DNA of 14,278 bases from Candidatus Woesearchaeota archaeon (lineage in GTDB: Archaea; Nanobdellota; Nanobdellia; Woesearchaeales; GW2011-AR9): NCBI GenBank assembly GCA_018303045.1, contig JAGVYX010000016.1, forward strand, positions 1-14,278, in the 5' to 3' direction. Each line of letters starts with the position of its first letter. The stretch's first letter is position 1. A model generated the notes under the pieces. It saw only the letters and a list, made by a program, of their open reading frames with translations. It had not been told where the DNA came from and ran no database searches. Positions 6,769 to 12,171 of the stretch are shown piece after piece. Made by a program: the position numbers and the translations under genes.

Positions 6769-7725
6769 CTAACGTTCTGTAGGATTTTTTCGTATCTTTG
6801 TTATGAAAAAACCTTCCGTATCATTATCCTGCGGCCAGATTCTTAAGGCTTGTTTAATCTGCTTATCAAAGAGCAGGCCATTGAATTCCAATACCGGCGG
6901 GCTGACTTTTAATCCAGGCAACTTTACCGGAACAACTCTGGCTTCAGGAAACTTATTTAATAACTGGTCCACCACCCCTTCATTTTCTTCCGGCTCTAAA
7001 CTGCAGGTGGAATAAACCATCTCCCCGCCCGGCTTTAAATTGTTAAAAGCCGCTTCAGCCAACTGAATCTGCTGGCGGGAAATTTTTTTAATCATGCCCT
7101 CATTCCAGATAGCGATGGTTTTCAAACTCTTCCTAATTGTTCCAGTGCCGGAACAGGGAGCATCCAATAAAATTTTGTCAAATTGCAGGCCTTTAAACCA
7201 GCGGCCGTCCATTAAAGTGATGGCCACATTAGTTAACCCGCTGCGCTGCGCATTTATGCCTAACGAAGATAAGCGCGAGCCTTTGTAATCATTGGCAATA
7301 ATCAATCCCTGATTATCCATCATGGCGCCCATTTGGGTAGTCTTGCTGCCGGGAGCAGCCGCCATATCCAAGACTAAATCTCCCGGCTTGGGGTTCAATA
7401 CTAACGGCGGGATCATCGAAGCAGCTTCCTGCACGTAAATCTGCCCTAAATGATGTTCTAATAAATTTCCTACATCTCTCCGCTCTGGATGTTCCAGCCA
7501 GAAGCCTTCCCTGCACCAGGGAATTTTAGCCAGCTTCCAGCCTTTCTTTTTAATGGAAGCGGCAACTTCCTTAACTGCGCCCTTTAAGGTGTTAACACGG
7601 ATGCTTCTTCTGAGAAAAGATAAGGAATACTGCTTAAATGGCTCCCAATCGGTTAATTTAGAATAGCGCTCGATAAATTTTTCTTTAAATTTAATGTTCT
7701 CCGTGTGGGGTATGGTTTCTGGCAT
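6769..7725 (-). CDS. NOL1/NOP2/sun (NSUN) family RNA m5C methyltransferase
   Basis: A 318-residue enzyme that would transfer a methyl group from SAM to C5 of a cytosine in tRNA or rRNA. The family motifs appear in order: RSIRVNTLK (40-48), YVQEAASMIPP (97-107), the SAM motif I DMAAAPGSKTTQ (120-131), DAPCSGTG (188-195, Cys191, product-release cysteine), and YSTCSLEPEENE (238-249, catalytic Cys241). The C-terminus has RIWPQDNDTEGFF, also family-typical. There is no PUA domain, so this is the short archaeal form. A TTTTTTAAAAA box (7746-7756) lies about 26 bases upstream of the ATG, suggesting a leaderless message. Its 3' end lies in the inner copy of a 109-base-offset tandem repeat. Family call is strong; target RNA is not known. 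Confidence 0.93.
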   Translation of the reverse strand: MPETIPHTENIKFKEKFIERYSKLTDWEPFKQYSLSFLRRSIRVNTLKGAVKEVAASIKKKGWKLAKIPWCREGFWLEHPERRDVGNLLEHHLGQIYVQEAASMIPPLVLNPKPGDLVLDMAAAPGSKTTQMGAMMDNQGLIIANDYKGSRLSSLGINAQRSGLTNVAITLMDGRWFKGLQFDKILLDAPCSGTGTIRKSLKTIAIWNEGMIKKISRQQIQLAEAAFNNLKPGGEMVYSTCSLEPEENEGVVDQLLNKFPEARVVPVKLPGLKVSPPVLEFNGLLFDKQIKQALRIWPQDNDTEGFFITKIRKNPTER

Positions 7726-7745
7726 TAAATAACTAATTATTATCC

Positions 7746-7756
7746 TTTTTTAAAAA
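7746..7756 (-). promoter_or_regulatory. TATA-like box of the m5C methyltransferase gene
   Basis: An A/T palindrome centred 26 bases before the ATG at 7725, the expected archaeal spacing. Confidence 0.45.
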
Positions 7757-7763
7757 TCTTATC

Positions 7764-7835
7764 CTAAAAAGCTTCATTCAATAAATAGCCCACGCCATGA
7801 ATACGAACGATATAATTGCTAATAAAAGCGCCTGC
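7764..7835 (-). pseudogene. Possible remnant of an OmpR/PhoB-type winged-helix C-terminus
   Basis: In one minus-strand frame this reads GAFISNYIVRIHGVGYLL NEAF then stop. YI..I.GVGY.L matches the last beta-hairpin of OmpR-family response regulators (consensus like YIKTVRGVGYRL). A stop lies 15 codons upstream of this stretch and no recognisable rest of the domain is visible. An overlapping frame instead reads MEHPLPQALLLAIISFVFM and onward, a 24-residue hydrophobic peptide that could be a tiny membrane protein. Either reading may be chance. Confidence 0.3.
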
Positions 7836-7900
7836 GGGAGGGGATGCTCCATCCTGGAAAGTACCGCAGTTGCTCTAACCAAAAGCGGAGTGAGTCAGGC
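7832..7900. other. Structured GC-richer segment upstream of gap
   Basis: CTGCGG (7832-7837) pairs with CCGCAG (7864-7869), enclosing a GGAG/CTCC pair. GCCTG (7830-7834) pairs with CAGGC (7896-7900), enclosing 61 bases. It stands out as GC-rich in an AT-rich gap. It may be a degraded gene or a small RNA; no known RNA family was recognised. Confidence 0.3.
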
Positions 7901-7953
7901 ATGGCTATTATTTTTGGATGAAGCCCCCTAGAAAACCGCCCAGCACCCAAAAC

Positions 7954-7996
7954 TTATTTAAATCCCTATTCTTTTTATAACAGATATAGAGAGGTG
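7954..7996 (+). promoter_or_regulatory. Promoter and Shine-Dalgarno of the GAPDH gene
   Basis: TTATTTAAAT at 7954-7963 is a TATA-like box. GAGGTG at 7991-7996 is a good Shine-Dalgarno six bases before the TTG at 8003 and decides that start. A short leader of roughly 20 bases is expected. Confidence 0.6.
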
Positions 7997-8002
7997 TAAA
8001 GA

Positions 8003-9019
8003 TTGGCAATCAATGTAGCAATTAACGGTTTCGGAAGAATCGGCCGGATGGTTTTTCGCGCGGGATTGCGCGATAAGAAACTAAATTTTGTAGTGGTTAA
8101 TGATTTAACCGACACTAAAACATTAGCTCACCTGCTTAAATACGACTCAGTATATGGAATTCTTAATGATGATGTAACTGCCGCCGATTCTGTTCTAAGA
8201 GTGGGCAAAAAGAGAATTCGGGTTCTGTCAGAGAAAAACCCCGATAACTTGCCCTGGAAAAAATTAAAAGTGGATGTAGTGATTGAAAGCACCGGCCATT
8301 TTACTGACCCCTATAAAGCGGCTGGCCATTTGGCGGCTGGAGCCAAAAAAGTGATTATCTCCGCCCCCTGCAAATGCGAAGCGGATAAAGCCTGCCCGGT
8401 TAATACCGCCACGATTGTTTTAGGAGTAAATGATAACATGTATAATAAAAAAGTTCACCAGATCATTTCCAACGCTTCCTGCACCACCAATTGCGTAGCT
8501 CCAATTTTAAAAGTAGTGCAAGATCATATTGGCGTGAAACGCTGTTACTTTACTACTATCCATGCTTATACAGCCGCGCAAAATATGGTGGATGGCCCGG
8601 CTAAAGATTTGCGCCGGGCAAGAGCTGCCGCCGTAAATATCATCCCTACATCTACGGGAGCAGATGTAGCAGCAGTGGAAGCTATCCCGGAATTGCGGGG
8701 AAAAGTGCGCGGGCTGGCCTTTCGGGTTCCAGTTATTGATGGCAGCGTTACCGACTTTACCATTGAAACAGAACAGGAAGTTACTGCTCAGGAAGTTAAT
8801 AATCTTTTTAAGGTTCAAGCTGCAGGAGAAATGAAAGGGATTATCGAATTTTCAGATAAAGATCTGGTTTCTTCCGATGTCATCCACAATCCGCATTCAG
8901 CGATTTTTGACTCTAAGTTAACAGAAGTGGTTGATCGCAAAATCCTTAAGATTATCGCTTGGTATGATAATGAATGGGGATACAGTTCCCGGATAGTAGA
9001 TTTGATTAAACTTCTTTAG
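8003..9019 (+). CDS. gap: Bacterial-type (class I) glyceraldehyde-3-phosphate dehydrogenase
   Basis: A 338-residue cytosolic enzyme oxidising glyceraldehyde 3-phosphate to 1,3-bisphosphoglycerate with NAD(P). The Rossmann motif is INGFGRIGR (7-15). Asp34 after strand 2 (VVNDL) is the usual NAD-preferring residue. The active site is SNASCTTNC with Cys160 and the partner His187 in TTIHAYT. The family ending WYDNEWGYS lies at 320-328. It is the class I bacterial form, not the distinct class II archaeal GapN-like form, suggesting lateral origin as in other DPANN lineages (inference). Oddity: after SAPCK, where most homologues go almost directly to TIV-GVN, there is an insertion of about 8 residues (CEADKACPVNTA). 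With the altered preceding residue this gives Cys123, Cys125 and Cys131. TTG start, supported by the GAGGTG ribosome site. Confidence 0.96.
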   Translation: MAINVAINGFGRIGRMVFRAGLRDKKLNFVVVNDLTDTKTLAHLLKYDSVYGILNDDVTAADSVLRVGKKRIRVLSEKNPDNLPWKKLKVDVVIESTGHFTDPYKAAGHLAAGAKKVIISAPCKCEADKACPVNTATIVLGVNDNMYNKKVHQIISNASCTTNCVAPILKVVQDHIGVKRCYFTTIHAYTAAQNMVDGPAKDLRRARAAAVNIIPTSTGADVAAVEAIPELRGKVRGLAFRVPVIDGSVTDFTIETEQEVTAQEVNNLFKVQAAGEMKGIIEFSDKDLVSSDVIHNPHSAIFDSKLTEVVDRKILKIIAWYDNEWGYSSRIVDLIKLL

Positions 9020-9038
9020 CATCTAAAATTTTATTTTT

Positions 9039-9063
9039 CCACCAGTGGTGGGCAGTTTTTTTT
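9039..9063 (+). terminator. Hairpin plus T-run terminator after gap
   Basis: CCACCAGTGGTGG at 9039-9051 is a perfect palindrome of odd length. It is followed, after GCAG, by nine T residues. This is a bacterial-style intrinsic terminator in an otherwise archaeal setting; the T-run alone would also serve archaeal RNA polymerase. Confidence 0.75.
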
Positions 9064-9070
9064 GACACAC

Positions 9071-9277
9071 TTACAGTTCTTTAATACAAATATTAACAGT
9101 TCCAAAATAATCTTTCAGTTCAACATCTTTAGGAACATATAATTTAAAGACAACTACTCCAGGTTTATTCGGTTCAAGCTTAAATTTTGGCGGAACGATT
9201 ACCAGCCAATCACTAAAATAATTTTGGGATATAAATATGTATCCATTAAATGAGTGAAAAACAACTAAAAACCCCAA
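9071..9277 (-). pseudogene. C-terminal remnant of an Ig-like-fold surface protein
   Basis: A 68-codon frame opening after a TAA, with TTG the only early start. The second half reads WLVIVPPKFKLEPNKPGVVV, then FKLYVP, then YFGTVNI, then stop. It matches the general pattern W-x-x-x-x-P-x-x-x-x-L-x-P-x3-x-x-x-V-x-x-x-x-x-VP, then Y-x-G-x-I. That pattern belongs to the last strands of Ig-like NEW3/BACON-type domains in archaeal envelope proteins. The first 17 residues are hydrophobic and unlike a normal start. No promoter or Shine-Dalgarno is evident. It is most likely the broken end of a larger gene; a real small protein cannot be excluded. Confidence 0.45.
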
Positions 9278-9357
9278 AATTCGTTAAAGAAGATAAACTC
9301 ATAGATAATTATACTAAAAATGCTAAATAATCGTACTTTTTTTAGCCATTTTTATAC

Positions 9358-9402
9358 ATAGCTAGTGATAATAATTGTACGAAAATATATCACACTAGCT
9401 AT
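9358..9402 (-). terminator. Hairpin just after the rel stop codon
   Basis: ATAGCTAGTG (9358-9367) pairs perfectly with CACTAGCTAT (9393-9402). GATA/TATC extends the stem past a 2-base bulge. It begins 3 bases after the rel stop on the minus strand. T-rich sequence follows. Probably a terminator or 3' end stabiliser. Confidence 0.5.
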
Positions 9403-9405
9403 CAA

Positions 9406-11277
9406 TCATTCAAAATAAATCATCCTGATGCCCCGGACTTTTTCTACCTTTCCCACCAGCAATTTTAACTGCTCCAGGTCTTTAGGGATAATGCTGAAAG
9501 AGCATTCGGCAGTTTGCGCTCCTAAAAATTTGGCTTTGGCTTCCTTGACTTCAAACCCGGCTGCGGCAATGGTATGCACTAAATCAGCCAACAAGCCGCT
9601 CCGTTCATCGGCGCGAACATGAAACATAATTTTCTGATTATAGGTTTGTTTCCAATTAACAGGAATCCAGCGCTCTTGTTCTTTCAGCGCCCCGCGGCAG
9701 GCCGTTTTATGCGCCGAGATAATTCTTCGTTTAGTTAAAATTCCAATAATTTCATCTCCAGGAATAGCTAAACAGCACTTGGCCAGAACGCAGGTGGCAG
9801 AGGGAAATTCTTCCGACTCCACTAAAATGCCTTGTTCATCGCGGTAAGCTGGCTTCAATTCGCGGTAATGGAATGCCGGCAAGTTCTCATATTCCTTAAG
9901 CGATTTCCTGATTTTCTGCCTGGCGCGGGAAGATTTAACCAGCTTGATCCAGCCTCTCCTCGGCCGCTGGTTTTTGTTGGTAACAATCTCTACAATGTCT
10001 CCCATCTGCAAAGTATGTTTAAGCGGGACAAATATTCCGTTAACGCGGGCAGCTACCGCCGTATTGCCAATCTGCTCGTGGACTAAGTAAGCAAAATCTA
10101 AGACGCAGGCTTGTTTAGGCAGCTCTTTGATCTCGCCTTTAGGGGTGTAACAATAAATATTATCGCCAAAAATGTCTACCTTAAGCGTTTCTAAAAAATC
10201 TGGATTTTCTTTCTGCAAATCAAGAACTCCGCGCAGCCAGGCCATTTTTTTCTCGAAAGCCTGTTCTGATTTTAATCCTTTATACCGCCAATGGGCAGCG
10301 ATGCCTTCTTCAGCCAATTCATCCATCTCCGGCGTCCTGATTTGCACTTCCATAATTTTCTCTGACGATAGTTTAATAGCCGTATGGACGGACTGGTAAG
10401 AGTTAGGCTTGGCAGCAGCAATATAATCTTTCAGTCTTCCTTCCACCGGCTCAAAATGCTCGTGCAGCAGCCCCAGCATTAAATAACAATCCTTAATTTC
10501 CGGAACGATTATTCGGATGCCGGAAAGGTCAAACATTTCATGAAGGTTGTAATTTCTGTCCACAATTTTCTTGTAGATGCTGTAAATGCTTTTTGATCTC
10601 CCTTTGATGGAAATAATCTGGACTTTTTCTGAAGAAAACGCATTAATTTCAGTGATTATTTTCTTGATTTCTTGGTCGCGCTGCTCTTTGGACTGCTTCA
10701 GAAAATCAAAAATTTCCCGATATTTTTTGGGATTAATAATCTGAAAAGCTAAATCTTCCAATTGGCTCTTAATCCGATCCAAGCCCAGGCGATAAGCTAA
10801 AGGGGCATAAATCTCCATAACTTCCCGCGCCAGGCGCTGCTGTTCATCAATTGGAAATACAGCAATAGTGCGCAAATTGTCAATTTTAGCCGCCAGCTTC
10901 ACCAGAACTGCCCGAACATCAGTGAGCGTAGTCAGCAGCATTTTCCTAAACGCTTCGGCTTGCAGCTGTTTGTTCTTAAAAGTTAGTTTCCTTAATTCAT
11001 CTACTTGAAGCATTAAAGCCGCGGTTTCCGAACCAAACAATACAGCAATAGTTTTATCGTCAAGATTGAGCCCTTGAATTAGAGAAGCCACGATTACTTC
11101 CGGAGCGGCTTTATTTTCCGCCAGAATGGATGCAACTCTTAAGTTATGGCCAAAGAAAGTGTCTCCGGATTTCCTGGGAACTGTTTTAAGCGCTTCAGCA
11201 TGTTTAATAGCTAGTTCAAACAAAGGCAGGTCTTTCTCTGAATAATTAAATTTTTTAAAAAGTTCCAAGGTTGTCAT
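9406..11277 (-). CDS. relA: Long RelA/SpoT-family (p)ppGpp synthetase with degenerate hydrolase domain
   Basis: A 623-residue protein with the full long-RSH layout. An HD-like domain spans about 35-180. The synthetase domain is about 225-340: GRSKSIYSIYKKI, FDLSGIRIIV, KDYIAAAKPNSYQSVHT, EVQIRT and IAAHWRYK. TGS is about 368-430, the Cys-Cys zinc-finger/RIS region about 490-530 (AKCCLAIPGDEIIGIL), and a C-terminal ACT domain about 550-623. The synthetase residues look intact, so it should make (p)ppGpp from ATP and GDP/GTP. In the HD domain the first His is kept (His44, FFGHNLRVASILA). The hallmark His-Asp of the LLHD motif is replaced by Gln68-Gly69 (VIVASLIQGL). The Asp of the LADR motif is Ala130, while Asn134 is kept. 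Hydrolysis is therefore probably lost, as in bacterial monofunctional RelA. Long RSH proteins are unusual in archaea. TGS and ACT imply ribosome-linked control (family knowledge). The message starts behind a structured leader. Confidence 0.95.
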   Translation of the reverse strand: MTTLELFKKFNYSEKDLPLFELAIKHAEALKTVPRKSGDTFFGHNLRVASILAENKAAPEVIVASLIQGLNLDDKTIAVLFGSETAALMLQVDELRKLTFKNKQLQAEAFRKMLLTTLTDVRAVLVKLAAKIDNLRTIAVFPIDEQQRLAREVMEIYAPLAYRLGLDRIKSQLEDLAFQIINPKKYREIFDFLKQSKEQRDQEIKKIITEINAFSSEKVQIISIKGRSKSIYSIYKKIVDRNYNLHEMFDLSGIRIIVPEIKDCYLMLGLLHEHFEPVEGRLKDYIAAAKPNSYQSVHTAIKLSSEKIMEVQIRTPEMDELAEEGIAAHWRYKGLKSEQAFEKKMAWLRGVLDLQKENPDFLETLKVDIFGDNIYCYTPKGEIKELPKQACVLDFAYLVHEQIGNTAVAARVNGIFVPLKHTLQMGDIVEIVTNKNQRPRRGWIKLVKSSRARQKIRKSLKEYENLPAFHYRELKPAYRDEQGILVESEEFPSATCVLAKCCLAIPGDEIIGILTKRRIISAHKTACRGALKEQERWIPVNWKQTYNQKIMFHVRADERSGLLADLVHTIAAAGFEVKEAKAKFLGAQTAECSFSIIPKDLEQLKLLVGKVEKVRGIRMIYFE

Positions 11278-11292
11278 TATGGGAGTAGTTTT

Positions 11293-11343
11293 ATTCCTTG
11301 CTGGGCTTAATACTCCGTTGCTCAGCAGCGGCCAGCAAGGAAT
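11293..11343. promoter_or_regulatory. Strong hairpin in the rel leader (12-base perfect stem)
   Basis: ATTCCTTGCTGG (11293-11304) is perfectly complementary to CCAGCAAGGAAT (11332-11343). Inside, CCGTTGC (11315-11321) pairs with GCAGCGG (11325-11331). That pair is a G-U wobble if transcribed on the plus strand and a C-A mismatch on the minus strand. It lies 16 bases upstream of the rel ATG. On the minus strand the only AAGGA ribosome-site-like run is locked in the stem. Confidence 0.65.
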
Positions 11344-11347
11344 GACC

Positions 11348-11370
11348 AGAAATCCGTCTAGAGGATTTCT
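11348..11370. promoter_or_regulatory. Second hairpin of the rel leader
   Basis: AGAAATCC (11348-11355) and GGATTTCT (11363-11370) form a perfect 8-base stem with a 7-base loop. On the minus strand it would sit near the 5' end of the rel transcript. On the plus strand it is followed by GTATTTATTTTTA, like a terminator. Confidence 0.55.
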
Positions 11371-11380
11371 GTATTTATTT

Positions 11381-11530
11381 TTATGGAAACTCGCTATATA
11401 TTAAAAGATTTAGGATTAAAAAGCCCAACTGATTAGTCCCGCTGTGCTTCCTGCATACTTCCGTTAATGATGCCGTTTCAAGCTCCTGCAAAACAGATAC
11501 TTTGAATTCTCTTTGAAATTGTCGCCTCAT
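11381..11530 (-). pseudogene. Truncated IS3-type transposase OrfA (N-terminal fragment)
   Basis: A 49-codon frame with ATG at 11530. Residues 1-30 read MRRQFQREFKVSVLQELE, then TASLTEVCRKHS. They match the N-terminal helix-turn-helix of IS3/IS630-like OrfA proteins (consensus like RRxFxxEFKxxVVxE...SLxEVARxHG). After about residue 31 the expected 'Wxx' continuation is replaced by unrelated sequence ending at a TAA, so the element is broken near 11440. A GGTG ribosome-site-like run lies 4 bases upstream of the ATG, inside the hairpin described next. Confidence 0.65.
11395..11406 (-). promoter_or_regulatory. TATA-like box for rel
   Basis: TTTTAATATATA on the minus strand would place transcription start near 11374 and give a leader of about 97 bases containing both hairpins. 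The box lies within the joined end of the transposase fragment, so the promoter may have been created by the rearrangement. Confidence 0.4.
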
Positions 11531-11602
11531 AGTGCACCTCGCTTTCCATTTGGGAAAGATGGACTTCGTTATCTATCTGTCCATTTTTAGGGGTGCACTC
11601 CA
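11440..11602 (-). mobile_element. Remnant of an IS3-like insertion sequence (left end plus orfA start)
   Basis: On the minus strand the element would begin at about 11602 with TGGAGTGCACCCC followed by TAAAAATGGACA. This resembles the left terminal repeats of IS3-family members (TG...ACCCC.AAAA.TGGACA), by memory of the family. The orfA start follows 72 bases in. No matching right end or orfB is present in the window, so most of the element was deleted. Confidence 0.6.
11531..11599. other. Three-way-junction fold at the IS remnant end
   Basis: Three perfect stems nest in 69 bases. AGTGCACC (11531-11538) pairs with GGTGCACT (11592-11599). CTTTCC (11542-11547) pairs with GGAAAG (11553-11558). 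ATGGAC (11559-11564) pairs with GTCCAT (11579-11584). The closing stem ends exactly at the orfA start codon and covers its GGTG ribosome site. That is the arrangement by which some insertion sequences block translation from read-through transcripts. Confidence 0.6.
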
Positions 11603-11650
11603 AACGTTTACCGAAGAAAATAACCGAGATTGTTAAAATATTAACATTAT

Positions 11651-11660
11651 TTTTATAAAT
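11651..11660 (+). promoter_or_regulatory. TATA box for the DUF357 gene
   Basis: TTTTATAAAT is centred 26 bases before the ATG at 11682, supporting that codon over the TTG at 11673. Confidence 0.55.
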
Positions 11661-11681
11661 AGTTATTCTATTTTGGCTAGG

Positions 11682-11957
11682 ATGAATAATCTTATTACCT
11701 TAGAGAAGCTGGAGAGCTATTTTTCCATTACTAAAGAAGCCCTAAATAAAGCCAGAGCAGCATTAAACGGCACGGCGCAGGCCAATGACTTTCTAGATAT
11801 GGCGCAGCGCTATTATGATGACGCCCAATTTTTCAGGAGCGGGAAGCAGGATTGGGTATTAGCTTTTGCCGCTTTAAATTATGCCCACGGCTGGCTGGAT
11901 GCCGGAGCGCGCAGCGGCTTGTTTCTGGTAACTGATTCTAAGCTGTTTACGGTATAG
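11682..11957 (+). CDS. DUF357-family archaeal protein
   Basis: A 91-residue helical protein from ATG 11682. Conserved features of the archaeal DUF357 family are present: an N-terminal helix with YFSITKEALNKA, the central DFLDMAQRYYDDAQFF and the C-terminal block ALNYAHGWLDAGARSGLF. No catalytic motif, signal peptide or membrane segment is visible; its role is unknown. It is common in archaea, which supports the host assignment. The frame opens three codons earlier at TTG 11673, but a TATA box 26 bases before 11682 implies a leaderless message starting at that ATG. It is followed by a T-rich tract (11977-11990) that could terminate it. Confidence 0.85.
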   Translation: MNNLITLEKLESYFSITKEALNKARAALNGTAQANDFLDMAQRYYDDAQFFRSGKQDWVLAFAALNYAHGWLDAGARSGLFLVTDSKLFTV

Positions 11958-11976
11958 ATAATTTTGAATAATTTAT

Positions 11977-11990
11977 TTTTTATTGACAAA
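11977..11990 (+). terminator. T-rich tract after the DUF357 gene
   Basis: TTATTTTTTATT lies about 20 bases after the TAG stop with no hairpin. This is the usual archaeal U-tract type terminator. Confidence 0.4.
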
Positions 11991-12021
11991 GTTCTCTATA
12001 GACAGCCCTAACCGGGAATAA

Positions 12022-12039
12022 CCCCCCTCCCCTCCCTCC
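12022..12039 (-). other. C-rich tract; G-quadruplex-prone on the minus strand
   Basis: The plus strand reads ACCCCCCTCCCCTCCCTCC. The minus strand has G-runs of 2, 3, 4 and 6 separated by single A residues. It is strongly out of keeping with its AT-rich surroundings. It lies between the DUF357 terminator tract and the promoter of the TrmB-like gene. Confidence 0.5.
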
Positions 12040-12077
12040 AGCTGTTACTACTATTTAGTTTAAAATTAGTAAAAAGA

Positions 12078-12089
12078 TTTATAAATAAA
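12078..12089 (+). promoter_or_regulatory. TATA-like box for the TrmB-like gene
   Basis: ATTTATAAATAA at 12078-12089 predicts a start near 12110 and a leader of about 60 bases. A second AGCTATAAA lies around 12101-12109. The gene carries a Shine-Dalgarno, so a leader is expected. Confidence 0.4.
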
Positions 12090-12171
12090 GAAGGCATTTT
12101 TAGCTATAAAGAAGAGTTTAGAACTGGCGGATACAAATAGGAGAATGGTAGATGCAAGCGGAGGATTCACT

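Noticed and set aside
7830..7900. tRNA-like segment on the minus strand (GGTTAGAGC, ends GCCTG/CAGGC)
   Set aside because: The 71-base length and a D-loop-like motif are suggestive. However, the acceptor stem has only five pairs, the anticodon stem does not form and there is no TTCGA-type T loop.
8507..8818. Minus-strand open frames opposite gap
   Set aside because: They overlap the highly conserved GAPDH catalytic domain and show no recognisable motifs; shadow frames.
11531..11599. Three-way junction as a new riboswitch or stand-alone RNA
   Set aside because: It coincides with the terminal repeat and orfA start of an IS3-like remnant, which explains the fold more simply.
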